Shown: positions 26,826 through 36,243 of the stretch, piece after piece
Layout: every line of letters begins with the position of its first letter
Numbering within the stretch: position 1 is the stretch's first letter
Source: an uncultured Clostridium sp.
Lineage (GTDB): Bacteria; Bacillota; Clostridia; Clostridiales; Clostridiaceae
Reading direction: 5' to 3'
NCBI RefSeq assembly: GCF_910588715.1
Contig: NZ_CAJURG010000002.1
Location: forward strand, 326,020 to 390,019
Length of the DNA stretch: 64,000 bases
Made by a program: the position numbers and the translations under genes
Notes under the pieces: generated by a model
What the model was told of the DNA's origin: nothing
The model's database searches: none
Seen by the model: the letters and a program-made list of their open reading frames with translations, nothing else

Positions 26826-28556
26826 TCATTTAAGAATTTTATATACTTTAAAAGAAAAGCTTTCTATATCTATGTTATTTAAATCTTCAATATCTTCAGT
26901 AATTAAGTTTATAGCTTTTAACTTTGAATTAATATTTAAAAAAGTACGATTATCACTATTATTAAATACACATAAAATTTCTTGATTATCTAAAACTCTT
27001 TTAAAAATTATAACATTATTCTTACAATAAACTTCTTCAAAACTTCCATAAGTAAAAACTTTATTGTTTTTTCTAATATTAATTAAATTTTTATAAAAAT
27101 TAATTAAATCTATATTTTGCTTATCCTTTTCCCAAATCATGCACTTTCTATTTTTAGGATCCTCTGCCCCATCTAATCCTACTTCATCTCCATAATATAT
27201 ATATGGAACACCTATATATAAAAATTGATATGCTATTGCAAGTTTTATCTTATCAATATTTCCATTACATTCGTTATAAATTCTTTTTGTATCATGACTT
27301 CCAATCAAATTCCACATTTGTTTAGTTATACTATCCATATATAAAACTCTATTTTCAGCCATTATATCTAAAAACTCTCTTCCACTTATAATTCCCTTTG
27401 CAAAGAAATCTATAATAGCATTTTTAAAAGGATAATTCATTATTCCATCTAATTGATCTCCTTTTAGAAAAGAGTTAGCCTCATGCATTATTTCTCCAAT
27501 TATTATTGCATCACTTTTAGTAGATTTAATCTTCTTTCTAAACTCTCTCCAAAACTCATGTCCAACTTCATCACAAACATCAAGTCTCCACCCGTCTATT
27601 CCAACTTCTTTAATCCAAAACTCACCTACTTTTAATAAATAATCTCTTACTTCCTTATTATTAGTATTAAGTTTTGGCATATCTTCTGCTCCATTAGCAA
27701 AAGTATAGTATTTATTCTTAGATTTTTTTACTGGCCATGAATCTATAAAATACCAATCTTTATAATTAGATTCTTTTTGATTTTTTATTAAATCCTTAAA
27801 AGCAAAAAAGTTTGAACCTGAATGATTAAATACAGCATCAAAAACTATTTTAATTCCTAGGTTATGTGCCTTTTCTACCATTTCTTTTGCTTCTTCTATA
27901 GTTCCAAAATGAGGATCTATATCAAAATAATCCTCAATATTATACTTATGATTCGTATTAGATTTAAACACTGGTGTAAGATAAATTAAATTTACCCCTA
28001 AATCTTTTAGATAAGGTAGTTTTTCTATTATCCCACGCAAATCTCCACCATAAATACTATTTTCATCAACTTCACCCTTCCCCCATTCATTTGTATTTTC
28101 ACTATTTATAGATGGATTTCCATTACAAAATCTATCAGGGAATATTTGATAAACAATTGCTTCCTTTAACCATTTAACCTCTTTATATAAATCTTCTTCT
28201 GCAATATAAGGGAATTGAAACGAATTCATATCATTGTATTTAAATTCTGGATTTACAAATCCCCTTTCATTATATTTAAAACTCTCATCATTCATATCAA
28301 TAAATTCAAAATAATATCTATATCTATTTCTAAAAGATGATATTTCTGTTTGATAATATGTGAAAAGCTCTGTTTCTGCAACTATTTTCATCGGCTTTTT
28401 CTTATATGGATTTTTTACATCATATCTATCTTTATAATAAATATAACATTCCTTAATATCATCCCTTGCCACTCTTACTCTTACACTTAAAGTATCCTTA
28501 TTCTTTCCGTATGAATAAGGAGTATCTAAAACATGAAAAACAGCATATTTATTCAT
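26826..28556 (-). CDS. Cytoplasmic GH13 glycosidase (cyclomaltodextrinase/neopullulanase-like)
   Basis: The 576-residue protein has an N-terminal CBM34-like beta domain (about 1-120). The GH13 barrel follows, with VFDAVFNHSG, DGWRLDVCDEV (nucleophile Asp), IIGEIMHEA (acid Glu) and LIGSHDTKR (transition-state Asp). The YQIFPDRF motif near residue 143 and GVNLIYLTPVF are typical of subfamily GH13_20. No signal peptide is present, so it hydrolyses imported maltodextrins or cyclodextrins in the cytosol. The ATG at 28556 (AGGTG six bases upstream) is preferred to a GTG three codons earlier that forms part of that motif. Confidence 0.9.
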   Translation of the reverse strand: MNKYAVFHVLDTPYSYGKNKDTLSVRVRVARDDIKECYIYYKDRYDVKNPYKKKPMKIVAETELFTYYQTEISSFRNRYRYYFEFIDMNDESFKYNERGFVNPEFKYNDMNSFQFPYIAEEDLYKEVKWLKEAIVYQIFPDRFCNGNPSINSENTNEWGKGEVDENSIYGGDLRGIIEKLPYLKDLGVNLIYLTPVFKSNTNHKYNIEDYFDIDPHFGTIEEAKEMVEKAHNLGIKIVFDAVFNHSGSNFFAFKDLIKNQKESNYKDWYFIDSWPVKKSKNKYYTFANGAEDMPKLNTNNKEVRDYLLKVGEFWIKEVGIDGWRLDVCDEVGHEFWREFRKKIKSTKSDAIIIGEIMHEANSFLKGDQLDGIMNYPFKNAIIDFFAKGIISGREFLDIMAENRVLYMDSITKQMWNLIGSHDTKRIYNECNGNIDKIKLAIAYQFLYIGVPYIYYGDEVGLDGAEDPKNRKCMIWEKDKQNIDLINFYKNLINIRKNNKVFTYGSFEEVYCKNNVIIFKRVLDNQEILCVFNNSDNRTFLNINSKLKAINLITEDIEDLNNIDIESFSFKVYKILK

Positions 28557-28686
28557 AAAATTCACCTCTCCCTTTTAAAATATTTATATAATTATTATAA
28601 AATTTTCCATATTAATTAATTGTATATTTATAATATAATATATATATAATTAATGTAATTTTTTATTGTATATAGGGGGTAATATT

Positions 28687-29358
28687 ATGTATGAAAGTTT
28701 TATTTCTGACTTAAATATTTTTAGTAATGAATTTTCTTCTTTGATTGATACTAGTGATAGACCTGCTATTCTCCATAAAATTAAACAAAAGCACATTGGA
28801 GAGCTAGATGATGAATTAAATATAGAAGATAAAAAAATTGATTTATATATATGGAATGCAATATTTTCTAAAGAAATTATAAGACATGGTATTTCAAAAA
28901 AATATCTTCATACTCTTTATAATAAATATTATATTAAAATACCAACTCTTACTGATTTAAAGTCTCTTCAAGAGCTTGAGCTAGAGATGGCTGGAGCATA
29001 TCTTGAATTTTTAATTAGTGATGTAGAAGTTAAGGACAACTTCATAGTAAACAAGCTTCTTCAACACCTACATATGAATATAGAAAGTTTTATGTCACTT
29101 GAGAAAATATCTGAACATCTTGGAATAACTCCTGAATATGCCTCAACCTGCTTTAAAAAACATATGGGAATATCATTGATGAAGTATTCTAAAAAAATCA
29201 AAATAGATAGAGCTAAAGTCTTATTGCTTACAACAAATAAAAGTATGCTTGATATAGCACTATCACTTGGTTTTTATGATCAAAGCCATTTTTCGAAAAC
29301 CTTTAAATCCTTTGAAGGAACTTCTCCTTCAAAATTCCGAAATACACACTACAATTAA
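28687..29358 (+). CDS. AraC family transcriptional regulator
   Basis: The 223-residue protein ends in a full AraC DNA-binding domain with two helix-turn-helix units. These are SLEKISEHLGITPEYASTCFKKHMGISLMKY (about 134-165) and SMLDIALSLGFYDQSHFSKTFKSFEGTSPSKFR (about 184-217). The N-terminal half is helical and lacks the usual cupin sugar-binding fold, so the signal is unknown. It is divergent from the amylase gene, which it may control. The ATG at 28687 follows GGGGGT; an in-frame TTG at 28666 has no ribosome binding site. Confidence 0.88.
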   Translation: MYESFISDLNIFSNEFSSLIDTSDRPAILHKIKQKHIGELDDELNIEDKKIDLYIWNAIFSKEIIRHGISKKYLHTLYNKYYIKIPTLTDLKSLQELELEMAGAYLEFLISDVEVKDNFIVNKLLQHLHMNIESFMSLEKISEHLGITPEYASTCFKKHMGISLMKYSKKIKIDRAKVLLLTTNKSMLDIALSLGFYDQSHFSKTFKSFEGTSPSKFRNTHYN

Positions 29359-29370
29359 ACCAAAAAATAT

Positions 29371-29405
29371 AAAGAGAAAAAATTAAATGATAATTTTTTC
29401 TCTTT
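29371..29405. terminator. Bidirectional terminator between the AraC and helicase genes
   Basis: A 15-bp perfect stem (AAAGAGAAAAAATTA and its complement) with a 5-nt loop lies between convergent genes. Confidence 0.85.
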
Positions 29406-29418
29406 ATTAAATCTTATA

Positions 29419-30858
29419 TTATCTTTTCGCCTTTTCAACTCGAAGTTTTTTTCCTTTTATAGTTGAATCTTTAAGTCCTGCTATAACCTTATTTCCTTTT
29501 CCATTTAAAATATCTACATAAGAAACAGTGTCTTGAACATCTATTATTCCAATATCCTCTGCTGTTATCCCTTCTATTTTAGATATTGCTCCAACAAAGT
29601 CTCCTGCTCTTAACTTTTTCTTTTTACCACCATTAAAGTATAATTTAGTTATATTTTTATTTATAACCTTAGCTTTTTCGTTTTTAGCCTTTGGTTTAGA
29701 TTTTAAAGCTTTTATAGCTCCCTCTCTTTTTTCTTTATTTACTTCTATAAATTCTCCCACAACTGGAATTTCAAAACTTATGTACTCTTGAATCATATCT
29801 AAAAGCCTATCTTCATATTGGTTAACAAAAGAAATAGCTTTTCCCTTTGCTCCTGCTCTACCTGTTCTTCCTATACGATGAACATAAGCTTCTTTTTCAA
29901 CAGGTAAATCATAATTTATTACATGAGTAATTCCTTCTACATCAATTCCTCTTGCTGCCACATCTGTTGCCACTAATATTTTAAAATTACCCTTTTTAAA
30001 CTTATCCATAACATCAAGTCTTTCTTTTTGAAGCATTCCACCATGAATTTTGTTTACAGAGTATCCTTTTTTATTTAAGTTTTCAAACACCTTATCAACA
30101 TTCTCTTTTGTTTTACAAAAAACAACTGCTGTTTCTGGAACTTCACTTATTAAAAGTTTGCTTAAATTATCTAACTTATAAAATTCTTCAAACCTATATA
30201 ACTCATGTTTTATATTGTCCGTTATTAATTTTTGAGATTTAATTTCAATACTACTAGGATTATTCATATATGCTTTGCATAATCCCATTACCTCCTCTGG
30301 GATAGTAGCTGAAAATAACAATGTTTGTCTATTTTTATTTAATACATTTATTATATCTCTAACTTGATCTATAAATCCCATATTAAGCATTTCATCAGCT
30401 TCATCTATTACTAAATATTTTATGTTTGAAATATCTAGTGTATTTCTATCAATATGATCAAAGACCCTACCTGGAGTACCAACAACTATATGAGTTTTTT
30501 GTTTTAATTCTCTTGCTTGATCAGAAAAAGGTTGTTTACCAAATACTGCAACTGATCTTATTCTTTTAAATCTTCCTATATTACTTAACTCTTCCTTAAC
30601 CTGAATTGCTAATTCTCTAGTTGGTGTTAAAATTAAAACTTGTGGTTTACTGTCATTCCAAAGTACCTTCTCACATAATGGTATTCCAAAAGCAGCCGTT
30701 TTTCCACTTCCTGTTTGTGATTTAACTACAATATCCTTTCCTAAAATTATTTCAGGTATAACCTTACTTTGAACATCTGAAGGATTAGTATAACCTATAC
30801 CATCTAACGCTTTTATTATTTCATCACACAAATTATATTTCTTAAATTTATTTTCCAA
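29419..30858 (-). CDS. dbpA: DEAD-box RNA helicase, DbpA type
   Basis: The 479-residue helicase has the Q motif (NPSDVQSKVIPEI), Walker A SQTGSGKTA, PTRELA, VIDEADEML, LLFSATIP, and motif VI HRIGRTGRAG. The C-terminal 75 residues (KLYFNGGKKKKLRAGDFVGAI...VSYVDILNGKG) form a DbpA RNA-binding domain. In the known DbpA/YxiN family that domain recognises hairpin 92 of 23S rRNA. The role is therefore 50S ribosome assembly. It is monocistronic. Confidence 0.92.
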   Translation of the reverse strand: MENKFKKYNLCDEIIKALDGIGYTNPSDVQSKVIPEIILGKDIVVKSQTGSGKTAAFGIPLCEKVLWNDSKPQVLILTPTRELAIQVKEELSNIGRFKRIRSVAVFGKQPFSDQARELKQKTHIVVGTPGRVFDHIDRNTLDISNIKYLVIDEADEMLNMGFIDQVRDIINVLNKNRQTLLFSATIPEEVMGLCKAYMNNPSSIEIKSQKLITDNIKHELYRFEEFYKLDNLSKLLISEVPETAVVFCKTKENVDKVFENLNKKGYSVNKIHGGMLQKERLDVMDKFKKGNFKILVATDVAARGIDVEGITHVINYDLPVEKEAYVHRIGRTGRAGAKGKAISFVNQYEDRLLDMIQEYISFEIPVVGEFIEVNKEKREGAIKALKSKPKAKNEKAKVINKNITKLYFNGGKKKKLRAGDFVGAISKIEGITAEDIGIIDVQDTVSYVDILNGKGNKVIAGLKDSTIKGKKLRVEKAKR

Positions 30859-31003
30859 ATATACTTACCTCATCTTTATAAAGTTTATTATTTATTTAAT
30901 TAGTATAACCTATATTTGACTTAATTAGATACAATTTAATAATTAAAATGTTAATTCTTAAAATAAATTTTTATACATTTCAATAAAAATCTTATAATTA
31001 AAA

Positions 31004-31051
31004 GAAGTTGTATCCTATTAAATTTTTTTAATTCAATAGAAGCACAACTTC
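31004..31051 (-). terminator. Imperfect terminator hairpin, possible member of the dispersed family
   Basis: Arms GAAGTTGT (31004-31011) and ACAACTTC (31044-31051) are extended by CTATT / AATAG around an AT loop. They are followed on the minus strand by TTTTAATTATAAG. The layout resembles the elements at 19107 and 45502. Confidence 0.75.
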
Positions 31052-31062
31052 CTTTGATATTT

Positions 31063-31740
31063 TTAAGCCTTTAAAAACTCTTCAATATTTAATAACTTTT
31101 TAAATTCATCTAATCCAATTCTATCAATATAGTTTCCAAGTCTTTCTCTTCCTTGACCATTTTCTGCATAAATATCTATTACTTTTTCCACAACTGAGAA
31201 AATCTTTTCATCTGGAATATTCATAGCAATTCTATCACCTAATCTTGGAATAACTCCACCTCTTCCTCCAAGGTAAAGAATCCATCCTTTAGGTCCACCT
31301 ATTAAACCAATATCTCTAGTATGACTATCAGCACAACTATTTGGACATCCACTAACACCTATTTTTAATTTATTAGGAAGATTTCTTCCATGGAATGCTC
31401 CATCTAATTTTGCTCCAATAGCTACAGAATCTTGTAATCCTCTCTTACAGAAAGTAGTTCCTGGACATATTTTTACGCTTCTTACACATAAACCTATTGC
31501 AGCACCTGGCTTCATTCCTAAATCAGCCCATGCATTATCAATATCTTCTTCCTTTAATCCTACAATAGCAATTCTTTGAGCCCCAGTTACTTTTACCGCA
31601 GACGCATTATACTTTTCTGCAACATCTGCAATATCTCTAAGTTGTTTTGGAGTTATAAGTCCTCCAGTTAAATGTGGTGCTATTGCATATGTTTCCATAT
31701 CTCTTTGTATTACAGCGCCTTTGTCTAATAAGTCTTTCAT
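31063..31740 (-). CDS. Small sirohaem [4Fe-4S] nitrite/sulfite reductase-like protein
   Basis: The 225-residue protein corresponds to one ferredoxin-like half plus one sirohaem-binding half of the nitrite/sulfite reductase family. It has ITPKQLRDIADVAEKYNASAVKVTGAQRI, then the cluster ligands CPGTTFCKRG and GCPNSCADS (the C-X5-C and C-X3-C pattern). Such short proteins resemble the C-terminal parts of NirB and clostridial homologues of uncertain substrate. No partner flavoprotein gene is adjacent. The start is the ATG at 31740 after GAGAGGAG; an extension to 31788 is not supported. Confidence 0.82.
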   Translation of the reverse strand: MKDLLDKGAVIQRDMETYAIAPHLTGGLITPKQLRDIADVAEKYNASAVKVTGAQRIAIVGLKEEDIDNAWADLGMKPGAAIGLCVRSVKICPGTTFCKRGLQDSVAIGAKLDGAFHGRNLPNKLKIGVSGCPNSCADSHTRDIGLIGGPKGWILYLGGRGGVIPRLGDRIAMNIPDEKIFSVVEKVIDIYAENGQGRERLGNYIDRIGLDEFKKLLNIEEFLKA

Positions 31741-31903
31741 AAAAAAATTCTCCTCTCGTATAAATACATTTATATTTTCTACTTTCAAAACTTATTTATG
31801 TATTGCTAATACAATAAGCCTTGTGCTTCATACTATTTTTATATCATCTATTTAAAAATAAATCCATAAAATTTTAAGTATCTACAACTTATTTATAAAA
31901 AAT

Positions 31904-31937
31904 AAACTACTTATAATATAGTAATTATAAGCAGTTT
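31904..31937 (-). terminator. Terminator of the gene at 32007-32831
   Basis: A 14-bp stem with one mismatch (AAACTaCTTATAAT / ATTATAAGcAGTTT) is followed on the minus strand by ATTTTTTAT. Confidence 0.85.
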
Positions 31938-32006
31938 TCCCTTATTTATGTTAAACTTTTACTTATATATTTTATAACAACAAAATTTATCATACTTCAT
32001 TTTCTT

Positions 32007-32831
32007 TTATTTATATTGAAGCTTTACCATTTCATTTAATATATAAGCTAATTTAATAGCTTTTATTTCAATAATATTTTCATTTATCTCAAATCTAACT
32101 GTTTCAATACTATCAGTTATTGAGTTAATTGCATTTTTTAATTCAATAATATTAAGTTCCTTAGCTTCTTTTCTACCATATCCAATATCATATTTATGAA
32201 TATTTGCATCTTCCTTTTTAGAAAAAATATTAAGTATACCACATCTATCTGATGCTAATATGTTTTTACCTTTAATATCTTTTTCATCACTTTCAATTGC
32301 ATATACTAACTTTTTATGGAACTTCATCATTGTAAGTAATATCATTATCTCATATTGACTTTTATCTAAAAATGTTCCTTCTCCTCTATTAACTAAATAA
32401 GTATTTAATAAGTCATACGGCACCATAACCATTGTACGCTTACCTTCATCTATAGAAAATTGATATACTCCATTAAATATTCCAAACTTTATAACATTTA
32501 TTAATTCTTCACCTTGAAGCTTTATTATATATTCTATTTCATCTTTTATAATTCCAAAATGTTTAACAAAATTTTGTGCAAATTCTTTTTCAGAGAAAAA
32601 CCACATACATGGTAATTTCTTATGATTTAATGCACATAGTGGTCTAGCTTTATTTTCTTTAACTTCATCAATACTTGCACTTCTTGAAGCTATTACATAA
32701 ACTTCATTTAAGTTTAAAAAGGCATTTAAAACTTCTTCATATTTATTTCTAAACCCCTTAACATCGCTTCTTGGAATTTTTAAAAATTCCTGCATTAAAT
32801 CCTGATAACTTTTAGCTGTTACTGTATTCAT
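32007..32831 (-). CDS. Conserved hypothetical protein, possible SseB-like fold
   Basis: The 274-residue soluble protein has no signal peptide. The first half contains NEVYVIASR, ARPLCALNHKKLPCMWFFSEKEFAQNF and later TMVMVPYDLLNTYLVNRGEGTF. That pattern (a stored value checked against a file of numbers, then F.se..A..f) resembles SseB N-terminal-domain proteins, but the match is by eye and weak. The C-terminal half is helical and charged, without motifs. It is monocistronic, upstream of its own terminator. Confidence 0.55.
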   Translation of the reverse strand: MNTVTAKSYQDLMQEFLKIPRSDVKGFRNKYEEVLNAFLNLNEVYVIASRSASIDEVKENKARPLCALNHKKLPCMWFFSEKEFAQNFVKHFGIIKDEIEYIIKLQGEELINVIKFGIFNGVYQFSIDEGKRTMVMVPYDLLNTYLVNRGEGTFLDKSQYEIMILLTMMKFHKKLVYAIESDEKDIKGKNILASDRCGILNIFSKKEDANIHKYDIGYGRKEAKELNIIELKNAINSITDSIETVRFEINENIIEIKAIKLAYILNEMVKLQYK

Positions 32832-32957
32832 ATGTTTCCCCTTCTCTTCCCCTTAAATGTTTACATTTAAATTATACAACAAATATCTACTTACTTTCAA
32901 TGATAACTACAAATATAAATTATTTTTTACAAATTCAAAGTATAAAATAGTATAATT

Positions 32958-34619
32958 TTAAGTTTCCATAATAATAGGAATTATAGTTGGACGCCTTTTT
33001 GTAGTTTCATAAATATAATTCTCAACAGTTTTTTTAATGTTTCCTTTTAATACATACCATTCAATAACACCCATACTTAAACATTTATCTAATTCATTTA
33101 CTGATAACTCCTTAACTTTTTTTATAAGTTCTTCTGATTCTTTAACATATACAAATCCTCTTGTAATTACATCTGGTCCTGAAACAATGCTTAAAGTATC
33201 CCTTTCAATAGCAACAACAATCGTTACCATTCCATCTTGAGCTAAATGCCTTCTATCACGCAATACAATATTTCCAACATCTCCAACACCTAAACCATCA
33301 ACAAATATTGCTCCAGTTCTAACTTTACCTTCTTTTTTGCAATCATTTTTAGTGAGCTCTAAAACATTTCCTGTTTCTAATATAAATATATTATTTTTTT
33401 TCATTCCTAAACTTTCTGCCAAATCACCATGATGCTTTAAATGTCTATACTCTCCATGAACTGGCATAAAATATTTAGGATTAACTAATGAATGAATAAG
33501 CTTTAATTCTTCTTTATAAGCATGACCTGACACATGAACATCTTCTAAATCTTCATATATTACATCTGCACCCTTTCTAAATAATTGATTTATAACTCTT
33601 GATATAAGCTTATCATTTCCTGGTATTGGTGATGCAGAAATTATAAAAGTGTCATTATGTTCGATACTTATTTTTCTATGATTTGAAAATGCTATTCTAG
33701 CTAATGATGCCATAGGTTCTCCTTGGCTTCCTGTTGTTATTAATGTTATTTTATCATTTTCATATTTTTTTAAATCATTAATACTTACAACTTCACTCTC
33801 TGGTATATGTAAATATCCTAACTCCATAGCTACCTTAGATATATTTTCCATACTTCTTCCATTAAAAATTACTTTTCTATTATTTTTAAGAGAAGCATCA
33901 GCAATTTGTTGCATTCTATGTATATTAGATGCAAATGTAGCAACTATAACTCGTCCTTTAGCTTTTCCAATAATTCTATCTAATGTTAGTCCAATGCTTT
34001 TTTCTGATAATGAATGTCCTTGCCTTTCAACATTAGTGCTATCAGCCATTAATAAAGCTACTCCTTCCTTACCTAAATTAGATATTCTTTGTAAATCCAT
34101 TCTTTCACCATCTATAGGTGTATAATCTATTTTAAAATCACCTGTGTGAAGTATTATCCCTACAGGTGTAAATATAGCTAAACTACAAGAATCCGCAATA
34201 CTATGAGTGTTTCTTATAAATTCTACTTTTAGTTTTTTAAATGAAATTATATCTCCTGGCACAACATTATTTAACTTTGCTTCTGATAAAATATTATGTT
34301 CTTCAAGCTTTGTTTTAACAATTCCTATTGTTAGCTTAGTTCCATAAAGGGGTACATTAATTTGTTTTAATACATATGGTAATGACCCTATATGATCTTC
34401 ATGTCCATGTGTTAAAAAAATTCCCTTTATCTTTTCAACATTGTTTTTTAAATAAGTTATATCAGGAATTATTAAGTCAACCCCATACATTTCTTCATCA
34501 GGAAATGCTACTCCACAATCAATAACAATAATTTCATCATCACATTCTATAGCCGTAATATTTTTGCCTATTTCCCCCAACCCTCCAAGAGGTATTATTC
34601 TAACTTTCTCTTCACTCAT
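32958..34619 (-). CDS. rnjA: Ribonuclease J
   Basis: The 553-residue protein is a metallo-beta-lactamase/beta-CASP RNase. It has LGGLGEIGKN (11-20), the zinc site HGHEDHIG (71-78), a HTGDFKID motif, DSTNVERQG, the beta-CASP segment with ISASPIPGN, and HVSGHAY near residue 365. RNase J combines 5'-3' exonuclease and endonuclease activity in mRNA decay and rRNA maturation. It has the length of the typical Firmicute enzyme. AAAGGAA lies about ten bases upstream of the ATG. Whether it is J1 or J2 cannot be told here. Confidence 0.94.
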   Translation of the reverse strand: MSEEKVRIIPLGGLGEIGKNITAIECDDEIIVIDCGVAFPDEEMYGVDLIIPDITYLKNNVEKIKGIFLTHGHEDHIGSLPYVLKQINVPLYGTKLTIGIVKTKLEEHNILSEAKLNNVVPGDIISFKKLKVEFIRNTHSIADSCSLAIFTPVGIILHTGDFKIDYTPIDGERMDLQRISNLGKEGVALLMADSTNVERQGHSLSEKSIGLTLDRIIGKAKGRVIVATFASNIHRMQQIADASLKNNRKVIFNGRSMENISKVAMELGYLHIPESEVVSINDLKKYENDKITLITTGSQGEPMASLARIAFSNHRKISIEHNDTFIISASPIPGNDKLISRVINQLFRKGADVIYEDLEDVHVSGHAYKEELKLIHSLVNPKYFMPVHGEYRHLKHHGDLAESLGMKKNNIFILETGNVLELTKNDCKKEGKVRTGAIFVDGLGVGDVGNIVLRDRRHLAQDGMVTIVVAIERDTLSIVSGPDVITRGFVYVKESEELIKKVKELSVNELDKCLSMGVIEWYVLKGNIKKTVENYIYETTKRRPTIIPIIMET

Positions 34620-34700
34620 CTCAATAAATTCCTTTCATAAAAATATCTAGTACTTCTATATTTATTATTCCTAAACAAATTATTACTTATTCTTTAATTT

Positions 34701-34745
34701 AAAGTTAAAAGGGAAATAAAATTAAATTTTATTTCCCTTAAACTT
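34701..34745 (-). terminator. Terminator of the lysozyme gene
   Basis: Long, nearly perfect arms (AAAGTTaAAAGGGAAATAAAA and its partner) meet at a small loop, with a short T-containing tract on the minus side. Confidence 0.8.
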
Positions 34746-34773
34746 TTAAAAACTTATTTTTACCTTAAAATAA

Positions 34774-36093
34774 TTATACTCTTAAAACTTGTCCAGAATA
34801 TATTAAATTAGGGTTTGATATATCATTTAATGCAACTAAATTAGAAACTGTAGTTCCAAACCTTGCTGCTATTCCGCTTAAAGTATCACCATATCTAACT
34901 ACATAAGTTCTGATAGCACTTCCACCTTGTGATGACACTCCTGATGAAGTTATTTTCAATACTTGCCCTGTATAGATTAAATTTGGATTTGATATTCCAT
35001 TTATCCTAGCTAAATTTTGTACAGTAGTTCCAAATCTTGCTGCTATTCCACTTAATGTATCTCCAGACTGTACTACATAAGTTGTTTGATGTTGTTTAGA
35101 TGATGCTCCACTCTTAACAGTTGTAGAAACTGGAAGTTTTATTACTTCTCCAACATATATTAAATTAGGATTTGATATATGGTTAAGCTGAGCCAATATT
35201 TCAACGGTAGTTCCATACCTTAATGCTATTCCACTTAATGTATCTCCAGCTTGAACTACATAAGTTCCACTAAAATTAATTTTCTTTTTTTGCACCTTAT
35301 TATCTCCATATATTTTCAAAACTTGTCCTACGTGTATTAAATTAGGATTTGATATATTGTTTAATTGAGCTAATGCTTGAACTGTAGTTCCATATCTTTC
35401 TGCTATTCCACTTAATGTATTTCCAGGTTGAACTACATAATATTTAACAGCACTATTTTCTGATTCATTATTTCTGTCTCCTGAAATACTAGATTGACTA
35501 TTTAACAATATTCCACTATTAAAAGTATCTAAATCACAATTTCCACTTACGCCTGGAACATATCCTGTATCTGAATATTGCCATCCTGCATAACTACTTC
35601 CCCATATTGGATTACTTTCTGGAGCACTAGTTCCATACTCTGCTATCCACAATGGGTATTTTTCTAATCCATATCCAGGTACAATATTGTTATTTGCAAA
35701 ACTTGCATAAGTGTATAAAGCTACATCTAATCCAGTGTTAGCTTGAACATCCTCTAAAAATTGATTTGACATACTAGATAATGTTGCTGGCCAATAGCCT
35801 CCTGTTTCCTCTAAATCTAACACTAATTTACAGTCACTTTTCATTCCTCTTATAGCATTAGAAAAATATGATGCTTGTGATGATGCTGAAATTGACGGAC
35901 TAAAAAAATGATAAAAACCAACTAATAATCCATTATTAGTAGCTCCATCATAATATTCTTGAAGATATGGATCTATATAAAAGTTTCCTTCTGTAGCCTT
36001 TATATAAACTATTTGTACTCCACTATTTTTTACTGCAGCAAAGTTAACACTACCTTGCCAATTACTAATATCTATACCATTATAAGTTGCCAT
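34774..36093 (-). CDS. GH25 lysozyme with four C-terminal LysM repeats
   Basis: The 439-residue protein begins with a GH25 muramidase domain (1-200): GIDISNWQG with Asp8, YIKATEG, FYHFF, and the catalytic DLE at 93-95. Four LysM repeats follow, each about 44 residues (VVQPGNTLSGIAERYGTT and variants) joined by short Ser/Thr linkers, the last reaching the C-terminus. It cleaves the beta-1,4 bond of peptidoglycan. No signal peptide is present, so export would need cell lysis, a holin or mother-cell release. Phage lysins and spore lysins share this, but no phage genes are nearby. Confidence 0.93.
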   Translation of the reverse strand: MATYNGIDISNWQGSVNFAAVKNSGVQIVYIKATEGNFYIDPYLQEYYDGATNNGLLVGFYHFFSPSISASSQASYFSNAIRGMKSDCKLVLDLEETGGYWPATLSSMSNQFLEDVQANTGLDVALYTYASFANNNIVPGYGLEKYPLWIAEYGTSAPESNPIWGSSYAGWQYSDTGYVPGVSGNCDLDTFNSGILLNSQSSISGDRNNESENSAVKYYVVQPGNTLSGIAERYGTTVQALAQLNNISNPNLIHVGQVLKIYGDNKVQKKKINFSGTYVVQAGDTLSGIALRYGTTVEILAQLNHISNPNLIYVGEVIKLPVSTTVKSGASSKQHQTTYVVQSGDTLSGIAARFGTTVQNLARINGISNPNLIYTGQVLKITSSGVSSQGGSAIRTYVVRYGDTLSGIAARFGTTVSNLVALNDISNPNLIYSGQVLRV

Positions 36094-36190
36094 CTCTTTT
36101 TTCTCCTTTCCTAATCTTTTGATTATACTTTATAATATTCATACTAAAAAAGAATAGTGAGTACTTTTTAACTTAGTAAAAGAGCCATAA

Positions 36191-36233
36191 AAATAAAGAG
36201 ATTACTATAAAAATTATAATAATCTCTTTATTT
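36191..36233 (-). terminator. Terminator of the DUF1846 gene
   Basis: A 14-bp perfect stem (AAATAAAGAGATTA / TAATCTCTTTATTT) with a 15-nt loop is followed by TTATGGC on the minus strand. Confidence 0.85.
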
Positions 36234-36243
36234 TATCTATATA

